Source: Ochotona curzoniae
Lineage: Eukaryota; Chordata; Mammalia; Lagomorpha; Ochotonidae
Assembly: GCF_017591425.1 (NCBI RefSeq)
Contig: NW_024465885.1
Location: 40,357,001 to 40,421,000, forward strand
Direction: 5' to 3'
Length of the DNA: 64,000 nt
The translations under genes and the position numbers were made by a program. Below the pieces are notes generated by a model, which saw only the letters and a program-made list of their open reading frames with translations, searched no databases and was not told where the DNA came from. Below, one piece after another: positions 24,261-34,965 of the stretch; the first letter of the stretch is position 1, and each line of letters begins with the position of its first letter.

Positions 24261-25584
24261 TATTACCATGTAGGAAGTCAGGTACTGTGATTTGCACAGG
24301 TGAGACCTGTAGTCAAGTCCCTTCTCTCCCCTCCTCTCGCCTCCCCTTATCTTTTCTTCCTTTCCCTTCCCTTCCCATTCCTGGTATCAATCAAAGAGTA
24401 GGTGATTAGCAGGCAGAATAAGGATTCAGAAATTCTGTGTCCTCAAGCTCCCTGCAAAGTCACTCAGCAGAGAGGCCACATGCAGGGTCTTCATTTCTAC
24501 AGGTTGTCCGTCTAGGCTAGCGGAGTAGGTTAGAGAGAACCACTCAGAGTGCTCGGATCTCATTTAGAACACTAGAGCAAGTTCAGAGTTCTCTAATGTC
24601 ACTACGCACACATAACGGCCCTTGGAGGTCCTGATGAAATCTCATGCAAAATGATCTTAATCTTCTGGCATGGTTTCAGAAAGAGCAATTCTGCTTTTAC
24701 ATGCAGTACAGTAGGGATTTCATGTTGGGGTCAATTAAAAGGGTTGTTTGTTTGTTTGTGGCTGTGAAACAGTAAAGGACAATGGTCCAGAAGTAAAGCT
24801 AGTCACTCTCCCCTGGCCTCACAGCCAACCTGATCATGAAAATAATTGGGAAAGTCAGCACAGGATAAAAGCCAGAGGGAACAGAAGCAAACAAATGAAA
24901 ATAATATTTGTGTTAGTGTCCTGGGGTGGAGCAGAGTTAATCCCCCAAGAGAGGACACTGGGCCAGCTTCTGGGAGAGGATTCACTTTTCATTTAATTGT
25001 CCTTTGGATGAAGTAATGACTACACTCCCAGATAAGAGCCACTTCTATCAGAGGACTTCTGTGTCCACATTTGTTAACACAGAGGTGAAAACCCTGTCAC
25101 TTTCACCATGCCTGGCGTCACCTTCTCTTGCCCATGTGGATTTGCCTTTTGGAAGACACGCAGCCAGTTACGTGAGCCAATAGAAGAGCTTGCCAAGAGG
25201 TCTCCTCAGCAAATCATTGTGCTGGATGTCATTGTCACAACTCATGAGGAGGGAGATGGCTGCTCATTTTCAGAGCTACATATAAAATTTGGATGTTTTA
25301 TTGGTTCTTATCCATATCACTTACACAATTAGAAAAAGTTACTTGAGAAGAGAGATTGGACTTGGGAATATAATCAATACTCTGATTTGAAATGTGGGCA
25401 CCTTAACAGGTTAAATATAAGCCCCTCAATTAGGTATGTTACTGAGTTGTGTGAAAATTCTCAAATGAAGCCGCAAGATAGATAAGCATGTTGAGATTGT
25501 CTCTGAAATTCTTCAGCTATTAACATCATATTCACATCATTCAGCATGGCAGTATAGGCTATCACCCATTATACAAACATCCCA

Positions 25585-25873
25585 AAGTGTTGGTTTATTA
25601 TACCAACATCCCAAAGAGCCAGTTCGATCCATAGCTGCCCCTCTTCAATTCCAGCTCCAGGTCAATGCGCCTGGGACAGCAGCAAAAGATGGTCCAAGAT
25701 CTTAGGGCCCTGCAGCAATGTGGGAGCCTGAAGAAGCTCCTGGATAGTGGCTTTGTCCTGGGCCATTGTGGCCATTTGGGAGGTGGATCAGCCAGTGGAA
25801 TACCTCTCTCTCCTTATGTATGTCTCTTCTCACTTCTTTGTAATTCTGCTTTTCAAACAAATAAATCCAGCTT
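25585..25873 (+). mobile_element. Lagomorph C-type SINE, old
   Basis: 'ttcaattccagctccaggtc', 'gggagcctgaagaagctcct', 'ctgggccattgtggccattt' and the tail 'ttctgcttttcaaacaaata' are in family order. The tRNA-like head is degraded. It is followed 17 bases later by another SINE in the same orientation. Confidence 0.8.
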
Positions 25874-25889
25874 TTATAAAAAGTCATTT

Positions 25890-26196
25890 TATTGGCCCTG
25901 TGCAGTAGCCTGGGGGCTAAAGTCCTCGCCTTGCATGTGCCAGGATCTCATATGTCACCAGTTTGTATCCTAGCTGCCCCACTTCCCTTCCAGCTCCCTA
26001 CTTGTTTCCTGGAAAAGTAGTCAAGGATGGCCCAAAGCCTTGTACCCCTGTGTGAAATTCAGGGCAAGCCCCTGACTCCTGGCTTTGGATTTGCTCAGCT
26101 CTGGCCATTGCGGCCACTTGGGGAGTGAAAGAGTGGGTGGAAGATCTCTCTCTCTCCTTCTCTGTAAATCAATAAAATAACTCTTTCAAAAATCCA
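25890..26196 (+). mobile_element. Lagomorph C-type (pika-type) SINE
   Basis: The copy has the head 'ctaaagtcctcgccttgcat', 'cttcccttccagctccctac', 'ccaaagccttgtacccctgt' and the end 'tctctccttctctgtaaatc', then an A-rich tail. Flanking 'aaagtcatttta' on the left and 'aaatccatttta' on the right look like a decayed 12 bp target duplication. Confidence 0.92.
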
Positions 26197-26666
26197 TTTT
26201 ACTTCTTGCGAGTGAAGGAATTAGGTACAGTGGTTCCTGAGGTTACTTCTGACTGACACATTATATAGCTTTGTTTTGTTGTAGGATTATTCATTGGGGA
26301 ATAGGAATACCTAGTCAATCTTCTTGACTGTCTACTTTCAGCACACTAGACATTTGGTTCTGAGCTCCATGGCTACAGAGAGGTGCACTGGAGTAGATGA
26401 TGGTGCCAGGGAGGGAGACAAGATGATAGAATCACAGATCTGCATTTGTGTGGAGGGGCCATGCTGCATTCAAAGTGCTGCCCATCATCAATCAATACTA
26501 GAGCATTCTCAGCTCTTTTAAAATAAGAGGTGCAATAACAGCTTCTGTGATCTTAGATAAGATGATCATCTCAGGTCAAAATACCTCCAGTATATACAGA
26601 GATGTGCAATAAACCACATGAACAAGAGGGAGGACTTCTAGCACTTCATGGAAAGTGGGAGTAAGA

Positions 26667-26985
26667 GTTTTTATTTATTTATTTATTTACAGACTTACAA
26701 AGGGAAGGAGAGACAGAGAGAAAGATCTTCCATCCGCTGGGTTTACTCCCCAAGTGGCTGCCATGGACAGAGCTGAGCTGATCCGAAGCCAGGAGTCTGG
26801 AGCTTCCTCTGGGTCCCCCACGTGGGTGCAGGGTCCCAAGGCTTTGGGCCATCCTCTACTGCTTTCTCAGGCCACAAGCAGGGAGCTAGGAGGACGCAAA
26901 GTGAAGCAGCTGGAACTGGTGCTCATATAGGTACTGGCAAATCCAAGGCAAGGACATTAGCTACTAGGCAATTGCTCCAGGCCCA
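26667..26985 (-). mobile_element. Lagomorph C-type SINE, full length, inverted
   Basis: Its tail has become a (TTTA)n simple repeat (26668-26692). After it come 'ggaaggagagacagagagaa', 'ctccccaagtggctgccatg', 'agctgagctgatccgaagcc', 'ggccacaagcagggagctag' and the head end 'gctactaggcaattgctcca'. Confidence 0.92.
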
Positions 26986-27021
26986 AGTATTGCAAATTTT
27001 AAGAAAACTCTGGACTATTTA

Positions 27022-27266
27022 AAAAATGCTTATTTGAAGACAAATAAGTTTTTGAAACAAAAAAGAGAATGGAGAGAAGTAGAGGCAGGGAGAAAGAGAA
27101 AGATTGGTTCCCTTCTCAAATGCTTGTAGTGCCTGGAGAACTAAGCTAGGAGCCAGGGACTCAATTCTTCCTCAGGTCGGTGGCAGAAAGAACTCTACCT
27201 CAGTGCAGTTAGGCCCTGCATTCAGGAGATGGGGCTGCAAACTGAACACAGATATTCTGATATAGC
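27022..27266 (-). mobile_element. Lagomorph C-type SINE, old, inverted, incomplete
   Basis: The purine-rich block 'gagaagtagaggcagggaga' is followed by 'cccttctcaaatgcttgtag', 'aactaagctaggagccaggg' and 'ggctgcaaactgaacacaga'. The tRNA-like head is largely missing and divergence is high. Confidence 0.7.
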
Positions 27267-27444
27267 TGATTTTTTTTAAGTTTAATCTTCAACATTGTTT
27301 TGATATCTAAGATTTGTTCAATAGTGTTTCCAGCCAGTTCCTTCTTGTGGCCAGTAAAGCACCCCCTTGCCAAATATAATAACCCAAAATGCCTCCAGTC
27401 ACAAGCAATGGGAAACACAATCAGTCCGGGGTCAGGGCAACTGT

Positions 27445-28000
27445 CTTTCTTGTGTATAGGACAAAATGCTCAAAAATTCTTAATTTATTAATGGGCCAAG
27501 CAAATCGAGGCTAAAGTCCTCAATTTGATCGCATTGGGATTCCATGTAGGCACAGGTTCTAATCCCAGCAAAGCAGCTTCCCATCCAGCTCCCTGCTTGT
27601 GGCCTGGGAAAGCAGTCGAGGATGGCCCAAAGCCTTGAAACCCTGTACCCTTATGGGAGACCCAGAAGAAGCTCCTGGTTCCTGGCTTTGGATCAGTGCA
27701 GCACTGGCCATTGTGGTCACTTGGGGAGTGAATCATCAGATGTAAGATCTCCCTCTCTGTCTTTCATCTCTGTATATCTGATTTTGCAATAAATATAAAA
27801 TAAATCTTTAAAAACTCTTGATTTATTGTTATTATATGCATCACTAATGTCTTTCACTTACACAGAATTTACCAAGTGTTTCCATCCATCTTTCTTGAGT
27901 ATAGGTCAAAGCTCTTGGAAATTCCTGATTTACTGTTGCTATTACATATATCACTAATCTCTTTTACTTACACAGAATCTACCAAGTGTTTCCACCCACA
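27445..28000. repeat. Two-unit tandem duplication (about 105 bp unit) split by a SINE
   Basis: Unit 1 starts at 27445 ('ctttcttgtgtataggacaa'), is broken at 27490 by a SINE, and resumes at about 27813 to 27890 ('acttacacagaatttaccaa', 'gtgtttccatcca'). Unit 2 runs 27891-28000 ('tctttcttgagtataggtca' to 'acttacacagaatctaccaa', 'gtgtttccaccca'). The units align along their whole length with scattered substitutions, so the duplication is old and predates the SINE. Confidence 0.85.
27490..27812 (+). mobile_element. Lagomorph C-type (pika-type) SINE inside unit 1 of a tandem duplication
   Basis: The copy is full length: head 'gaggctaaagtcctcaattt', 'cttcccatccagctccctgc', 'agaagaagctcctggttcct', 'cttggggagtgaatcatcag', tail 'gcaataaatataaaataaat'. 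Its flanks AAAAATTCTTAATTTATT and AAAAACTCTTGATTTATT are a target duplication with two differences. Confidence 0.93.
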
Positions 28001-28488
28001 CTACCTGTGCAGATGAATTTCTCTTTGTAACAAATTAGAAGAGATACGTATATTTTCCATGACTGTCCGTGGCCTCCTCTTTTTCTTTCCTGGAATCCTG
28101 CATACTTGACAAACGAGGTCTCACTAAGAGGAAGTTGTATTAAGAGCAAGGCTGGCATTATTTAGGTGGTACCTGGATCAGCCAGTTTTTCCCAGAGCAC
28201 ACAGAGAAAATGCGTGTTTCAATCACCTTAAAATGCCACCTTCCCCTTTTGTCTTCTGCTATCAGGGTCCACATACCACAGAGTACAAGTGCAGACATGC
28301 TGATAACCAAACACCCACCGGATGCTCCGAGGTTGCCACCCAAACTTTTCATTTTGTAAGTACATCTCTGAAAATTACAGTCTTGAATTCATAAGAGACT
28401 GCTAGCAATTTTATCATTCTGTGTTAACTGAAAACCAGATGGCATGTCTAACAGAAAATAGAATGTCCCCCCACTTCTGCCCTCTTAC

Positions 28489-28670
28489 CTGTTTAAGGAT
28501 TTCAGCAGCTGTTTCATGCGAACAATCAAATATCACATAGAACTCCTTGCCCTTTTTCATCTCCTTGAGTAAAGGCTTCGCGTCTTTATTCCCAGAGGGC
28601 AGCTGGCGGATTTTGATTTTAATGTTATATCTTGAGGGAGCTTTGATGAGCTCTTGCAGGCGAATTAGAC
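28489..28670 (-). CDS. GRIK1: GRIK1 exon 4 (amino-terminal domain, 60 codons)
   Basis: After two bases that complete a glycine codon, the exon reads [20 protein letters not shown] and so on, to ETAAEILKQ. It is 182 bases, entering in phase 1 and leaving in phase 0. The acceptor is 'cattttctag' (AG at 28672-28671), with a rather weak pyrimidine tract, and the donor is GTAAGA (28488-28483). The segment [20 protein letters not shown] distinguishes GRIK1 from GRIK2, which has ADT in place of SGN. It forms part of lobe R2 of the amino-terminal domain, including the IFDCSHE strand. The open frame continues 20 codons past the donor, so an ORF caller would extend it wrongly. Confidence 0.98.
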
Positions 28671-29140
28671 CTAGAAAATGACATTCAATCATCAGACTGA
28701 TCTGTGATGTTTATTGCCATTTACAGTCAAATTCACATCATTCCCCGAGTGAATCAAGTGGCTACCATACTAAAGGTTATTCTGTTGACTTCCCATTTGT
28801 CATTCCTCTTTATATGGCAGATTATACTAATATTTCCCCTGTGGGGGCATATGTGGTTTGAAAGCCCAATTCTCCAAGTGCATTTTAAGTTTGGAATGTT
28901 ATAATAAACATCTCAGACAAATCAAGTATACAACTGTAAAAGTTCTGCTAAGGAGAAGTTTTTTGAAGTCTTCAATGTGCTCAGTGAAATAGACAATGCC
29001 TGATCATTTACCCACCTCACCACCCTGCGCGGAACACTGGGAGATCTTAGTACTGTGAGCCTATTTTAACCAGTTTGCGGGGAGTAGAATTAAGCAGTGA
29101 GTTTGTTTTTTGTCCTCAAATTTCAAAATTCATGGCTATG

Positions 29141-29240
29141 AGGGGGTCTTGAGACAGTTCATAAAGACACAAATGCTAAAGAAAACTACACTTGGATTTC
29201 AAACACTTTTGGCACCAAAATAAATTTACATTTTAATTCC
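29141..29240 (+). mobile_element. mariner-like (Hsmar2-type) relic, internal 5' part
   Basis: 'atgagggggtcttgagacag' followed by 'ttcataaagacacaaatgct', then 'acttggatttcaaacacttt' and 'tggcaccaaaataaattta', matches the order of the 5' region of Hsmar2-type mariners as I recall it. It is strongly diverged and has no transposase frame. Confidence 0.55.
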
Positions 29241-30087
29241 TTTGTTTTTCATAGGCTGCTTGTGTCATCAATGTTATTTCATAGCAAACTAGATAGATTC
29301 CTGTATGCAATATTTCAGTTCCTGCACTATCAACAATGTGAAATGGTTCATTAAATTCTCTGGTGAATATGTTTAAATGCTGAATATGTTTAAATGTCGA
29401 AAGTCCTTACTTGGATAAAACAAAACAAACAAAAAACCTTATAATTTTTAGAGATTATACTAAAAGGAGGAATAGAACTCTAAACATTTTCCATTGGTAA
29501 TTGTAGCCAAATGCATACAGTTGACTAGCAGTGTGTCAAATGCTGACTATTGCATAATTGGGTTTGCTGATACGTGGCATTATCTAATAAATATGTAAAT
29601 AAATAATAACTGGGTAAAGTGAATCTCTACAGAAAACCTGCATCATATTTTCTCCAACAACAACTGGCTCTCTTTACATCAGTCAATGACTTCCATCTTG
29701 TTGGAAAATTGACATATATATTTTTAGCATGCAATTTTGTGTCTTTGACATTTATTAGTTTTAAGTCATCAGTATGGCATATTTTGTTTTATGAGTATTC
29801 AAAGAAAAACTATGGTATGTACTATACAAGGAAGAGCTTTGCTTCTAGCAACCTCTGGACTCTGTGCACTTACTTATTCTTCACTGATCTAAAGCAATCT
29901 TAGAAATCATAAGGTTTGCTTTGGAGAAACTGCAAATTAGTAACAATGTTTCTTTGTTTGGGTATGTGTGTCCAGAGGGAAGAGCATGAGAACATTGCTT
30001 CAGAATCATATCAAGATTTAACCTTAACCTTCTGAAATGTAAGTTAATTGGAAAGCAGAAAAAATAAAAGAAAATAAAATGGACAAG

Positions 30088-30345
30088 ACAGATACAAAGA
30101 GTTCCCATCAACTGGCTCACTCCCTAAACATGTCTGGGTCTGGGCTGGAGCCAAGGCCAAGAGTCTCAATACAATGTTGGTCTTCCACTTGGCTGATCAG
30201 AACGCAATGACTTGAGCCCTACTGCTGCCTGCAAGGAACTGAATTAGGAAAATTTCACGTCAAGGGATCCATGGCAGGCCCTTCAATGCAGAGCGAGGGA
30301 ATCGTAAACACATCTGAATCACCAAGCTAAATACACCTACGTTCC
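30088..30345 (-). mobile_element. Lagomorph C-type SINE, old, inverted
   Basis: 'catcaactggctcactccct' is followed by 'gagccaaggccaagagtctc', 'gcctgcaaggaactgaatta' and a head end 'atcaccaagctaaatacacc'. The A-rich tail side is eroded. Divergence is high. Confidence 0.7.
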
Positions 30346-30584
30346 TTTCTGATTTTTGTTCTTTAACCAAAACCTGGACTTTTTAGAATAGCTGCCTTCA
30401 GTTCTAACTCCTTTCCCAATCATTTGGTGTGGTTGGGGCTTCCAAGCACTCACGTGTCAGTGAGTTACTTGCTTTCTTCCAGAGGCAGTTTTGCTGAAGC
30501 ATTAAGCACTGAAAATATACACAGAATGAGCCCTTTGACCCTGTGATATCCCTCACATTACTTGTACGATTGCGAGCATTGCTA

Positions 30585-30710
30585 ATTTTATTTTTTTTCA
30601 GATGGAAGAACAAGGGCACAGAGCAATTAAGTGACCATGCCACAAAGAGAGTCTCTAGGAGCCACAGATTAGAATTATCATTTGTGAATCCGGTGCCCAG
30701 TGCTTCCCTT
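30585..30710 (-). repeat. MIR SINE fragment
   Basis: 'cagatggaagaacaagggca' then 'cagagcaattaagtgaccat' and 'tagaattatcatttgtgaat' resemble an inverted MIR core. It is ancient and diverged. Confidence 0.55.
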
Positions 30711-30855
30711 CATCATCCTGCCTTACAAACACAAGTTACGTGCAGTTGCTGGGACACAGCTTAGGATTACTTGACGAGAGGGGGACAAAGTACAGCCTTC
30801 TTCCTAGGCTGCCTGAGTCTCTCTTGCCTTCTTCACCCTTCTGCTTCACAATCAC

Positions 30856-30860
<5 letters not shown>

Positions 30861-30894
<34 letters not shown>
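30861..30894. repeat. (AC)n microsatellite, 17 units
   Basis: A perfect AC run of 34 bases lies in intron 3. It is 0.8 kb from a second AC array at 31712. Confidence 0.97.
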
Positions 30895-30897
<3 letters not shown>

Positions 30898-31254
30898 ATA
30901 TTTTTCTTAAGCATACCACAAGGGAGAACTCCATGTGGCCTTTAAATAAAATGGGAGGAAACATTTTAAAAGTGCATTTCCGATGCTGCAATATCTGATC
31001 TTTTGTTCCTTGCTGAATGGAATGTCAATTTTTAAGTGCATCTTGCTGCATGATGACTTACACAGGCGGTCATGGCATTTAAAGATGACATATGCTTTTT
31101 CATTTCATTTATCTGTTTTTATGGGGAAAGCTTTCTTGGTTGTTCCTGAGATTCCAAGCCTCATGCTAAGCCCTGCGGGTACAGGAGGAACACGTCTGGC
31201 CTCAAAGATTTTATAGCTTAAAGCAAGATGTATCGGCTCACCCACTCTCCTGAG

Positions 31255-31370
31255 TAGCAAGGGCAATTTCCAGTTAGTTTCATGGAGGCTCCTGGAGGCT
31301 GAAATAATTTGCTCAAGAATATGTAGCTAGTATTGGCAGATCTAGGATAGAGTCAAATATGCATTTGGAT
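31255..31370 (-). repeat. MIR SINE fragment
   Basis: 'ggctgaaataatttgctcaa' followed by 'gaatatgtagctagtattgg' and 'cagatctaggatagagtcaa' is an inverted MIR pattern (gcccaaggtcacacagctag, tggcagagccaggattcgaa). Confidence 0.65.
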
Positions 31371-31708
31371 CTCAAATGTAAACTTCTCTCAAATCAATGG
31401 CCCCTCCTGATCTGTGGATTTTGAATCAACAAATTAGATTGCCTGACTATATAAATAAAGGCATGATTAAGCACAGATAGAAAACTTTGCGTCAATAGGA
31501 ACTGTCAGCTCTTTAATTGGGATATGAAATAATTTTCAAATATGTCACTCTTCCCGAATGAAAGCCACCATTTACTTTCACAGTTGCTTCTGAAGTAAAC
31601 AGTGAGGCAGTTAAGGAGAACAACTTACTACAGCAGAGCCAATGGGAGGAAATGTGTCTTTGCTGGAAGCTCGCCATGAAACTCCTAGTTTCATCGTGTG
31701 TCAGCTGT

Positions 31709-31711
<3 letters not shown>

Positions 31712-31760
<49 letters not shown>
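31712..31760. repeat. (CA)n microsatellite, about 24 units
   Basis: A perfect CA run of 49 bases is followed by 'gcgagcc'. It is the longest of the AC-type arrays in intron 3 and is likely polymorphic. Confidence 0.97.
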
Positions 31761-31762
<2 letters not shown>

Positions 31763-32187
31763 GAGCCCTTGGGAAGGGGAAGATCATCTGATTTAAAGAT
31801 TACAAACCAAGTTTGTGGGAAGAGCACTGAGCCAGGGAAGTTTACTTTTCTGTTTCCAAAGCAATTGTTTGCTTAAGAAGAGCCTTCCTGTCTTCATTAG
31901 CAGAGAAGGTAGCATTTCGAAGGCAAAGGGCATTTTCAGTTCACAAGAGACAAAATTTAAAGAAAAAAAAATCTTCCGTCGCATTTGTGCGTTGTAGTAA
32001 TGCATCAATCATCTACATTTCATTACAATTACTGTAATGCCTCATTAAAACATTTGTTGAACAAATTATACTTTTGGGAAAGGAAACTGAAAATTTGATT
32101 TCGGCACTTCCATCTCTGCATACATTCTGTGGAGATGCTCACGCTGACTGCCCAGCTCTGCCAGGAATTCAGTTTCTGAAAATGGTG

Positions 32188-32274
32188 GGTGATGCTTTTG
32201 TAGTGTGAAAAAATATTTAAAATCTGTGTGCCTACAAGGTGGTTACATGATGCTTTTATACTGTGAAAATATCT
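32188..32274. repeat. Short imperfect tandem duplication (about 58 bp period)
   Basis: 'tgatgcttttgtagtgtgaa' (32190 on) reappears as 'tgatgcttttatactgtgaa' (32248 on), each followed by an AAAATAT stretch. The intervening 'ggtgg' is also repeated, which suggests one old tandem duplication. Confidence 0.7.
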
Positions 32275-33029
32275 GATTTTTTTCATCATATGCATTTTCA
32301 CAAACTCTTTGAAAATCCCTCCCATGCATATTATCCCATGTATTTAGATAACAGTGTGGCAGTGTTGCTAAATTCTTTTCATTTGATAGCTATGACTAAG
32401 TTATAATCAAGAGGGATTCTGTTGTTGGGATATGCACAGTAGTATATTTATGGTAGAACGTTTGCAACGCCTGCAGCTTACTTGCACATTCTATCAGCGC
32501 TACTGTTTACTCTTACTGGGATTGTTCTCTATTTAGAGAATGGTTGCTCATTATAGAAAATGTGATTGAAAGAAAAAAAGAACTACACAATGCAGATGAA
32601 GGTGTGGAGGAGTTTACTGTCCATTTTTTTGCAACCTTTCTCCAAGTTCAAACATTCCAAATGAAAAGGCAGATCATACCTATGCCCTCAGGAACACAAT
32701 TGGATTTGTCCCTTTTGTTTGAAAGGCTCGTTATAGAAACAAAACAATTCAGTTTGAGACAGGCTTTGCATGTGGAGATGCTGTTTAAAAATGTCCAAAT
32801 GGCCCCATTCTAAGCACTTTCTTTGGCTGCTTATCTACATAGTACGGTTGGGGGGAGGGTGCCACTGAAATAGAGCTGTTACACAAAGGTCTCCCATGTA
32901 GACTTTATCAAGTCAGAATTCTATTTCCTTCCCGTTTTGCAGTTCCTTTGGGAGAACTAACAAGGATAAAAACAGAGCAAAGGCTGAGTCATAATGACTT
33001 GAATTGCCCCCCATATTTTAGTAGAGTTA

Positions 33030-33365
33030 ATCTAAATGTTTGTGTCTAACCTGAGAGATTTGTAGTAACACCTAGACCCTGATAAAACATAGCAATAATC
33101 AAAGGAAGTCCACCTGCTCTGTGGAAACTCCACAGGCCTACATACAAGTTCATCATTTGCTGCTCATCACCATCTTACACTGTAAGATTCACTGCCATTA
33201 GCCCCTCAGGGGGTCCGGGGGACAAGTGATAGTTGCCTGGCTCCTTGCTCTATACTTTGCAGTAAACACCTTCTTTGTTCCACCACTGTGGTGTTGTTGA
33301 TTGACTTGCTGCATTGCAGCTATGCCGACCCTGTTTTAGGATTCTATAGCAAATTCTCCAACCAG
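33030..33365 (+). mobile_element. ERVL-like LTR, ancient, boundaries uncertain
   Basis: 'gctccttgctctatactttg' followed by 'cagtaaacaccttctttgtt' looks like an LTR R region with an AGTAAA polyadenylation signal. Then come 'attgacttgctgcattgcag' and 'ccaaccagttttggggctgg', a 3' end I associate with ERVL-class LTRs. I could not define terminal TG/CA or a target duplication. Orientation is antisense to GRIK1. Confidence 0.45.
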
Positions 33366-34869
33366 TTTTGGGGCTGGTCTACAATGCCGTGACACAGAGA
33401 AACACTGATTTGTATGCACATTGAGAGTACAGGTGAAACCTATGGAAGGGAAAAACATCTGCTATTTCCAGTGGGTATTTACTGTTTCCCATGCTATTTA
33501 CATTGTCCCATTTTATGAAGTACGTTACTTGCCTTCTAAATAGGTCAATCAACCCTAAAATATACCTCGGAGGTGGATTGGTGTCAGTGCTATTTTTTAG
33601 TGAGGAAAGCCAGCCACAGTGAGGTTAATTGTCTGGACTGGCCCTGAAAATGAGTCACAGATGCCAGGAATTGGAAGGGACCTTGAAGGTCAAACCTTTA
33701 CTTGTGGCACAAATCCCTGCTACACAGCTCCTGCCCAACACCGCTCAGTCTGAGACATTCTCCACTTCACATTGCAGTCAAACCCAGTCAAATAGCTTTA
33801 GTTATATTTAATGAGTCTCCGTTGAAAAGGAGAATGCACAGGCTTTCTTGAGTCTTAACCCAATTCCCTCTTCATTAAATCACACAAGAGTGTTGGATGC
33901 CTTGAAAATGAATGTAATAAACTACTGGGACATGAAGATCAGATCGAACATTTTAAATGTTAATTTCTTCATCCATTTGAACTTAGAAGCATAAAAAATG
34001 ACATTTCACAAACTTGTTGGTATATTAATATACCCAAATTTAACCAGATGGTTTAAAGTCAGAACTGAGAAATGGAAATAGATAAGTGAGTGAATTATCT
34101 GGGGAAATAAAACATGTTTAAGTACAGGTCTTCACACATTTAGTATTTCAAAAGTTGAAAAAGAAAGGCTGTTTGGAGTTCTTTTATAAGAAAAAAATTG
34201 GTTGTTGGATCATATGGATCTCATAGAAAAATCTGATTAAAATATGTGCGGTTGACTGCATTGTGGTTAATTCCACCAGTATATTTTGATTCCGATTTCT
34301 GACTCACATTGAGGATAGCTAAAAATAATATAGCTGACATGCAATGGCTGAAGATGAGTCTTCTGAGCAGAATTCTGAAACGCTGAGCGGGGCCACATTT
34401 TGAGGAAAGAACAGAGGACTGTAGTGGTAGATATGAAGCACAGGAAATGTGGAGGCATGGGGGCGCTGATAAAACGAACTGTGGTTACTGCTTTGTTGGT
34501 ATTGAGTGCCCACGATTCTCCATTCGCTGGCTGTTTCAGGCTGGACTAAGGGAAAACACATAACCCAAGGGGTTGCAGCAACCTAGTGGGATAAGCTGTG
34601 ATTGCTGACGGTGCAAAGATTCATTCATTCTTATTCAGCAGTGACTGTGTACTGAATGTCTTTAATTTTGGCTTGGTTCCCATGTTGAAATGTTAATTTT
34701 CTTCAAGTTGAGATTTTACGTTTCCATTAAGATTCTTGTTTCTGGGCAGTATATATGTTTGGAATGTGTATAGAAACATGGAAAGAAATATGATAGATTT
34801 AAACAAAACTTGTCACTATTTAAAAACACCTGTAAGAGAAGCAGTGTTACTTATTTATAGGAGAGCTGC

Positions 34870-34965
34870 GCACATGAACTAAGTTAATTATCTAAAGTAG
34901 TTAAAACACTACTTGGCACATAGTCAACACTCAAGAATTTATTTAGTATTACTTTTATGGTTATC
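34870..34965 (+). repeat. MIR SINE, 3' end
   Basis: 'ttaaaacactacttggcaca' followed by 'tagtcaacactcaagaattt' is the forward MIR 3' end (gcttagcacagtgcctggca, catagtaggcactcaataaa). Confidence 0.7.

Larger units (their letters stand above)
10906..28488 (-). other. GRIK1: GRIK1 intron 4 (17.6 kb)
   Basis: This intron lies between exon 4 (donor GTAAGA) and exon 5. It is phase 0. It contains SINE copies at 13168, 13431, 14779, 16098, 17917, 22155, 22550, 25585, 25890, 26667, 27022 and 27490, an MLT1-like LTR near 16560, MIR pieces, and a tandem duplication at 27445-28000. Stretches where I see nothing beyond unique-looking sequence are 10910-12300, 12350-13160, 13760-14770, 14910-16090, 18250-19980, 20060-21870 and 22750-24090. 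Confidence 0.9.

Noticed and set aside
28414..28692. 92-residue minus-strand frame read as a complete small protein
   Set aside because: Only 28670-28489 is coding (GRIK1 exon 4). The rest is read-through past consensus splice sites on both sides.
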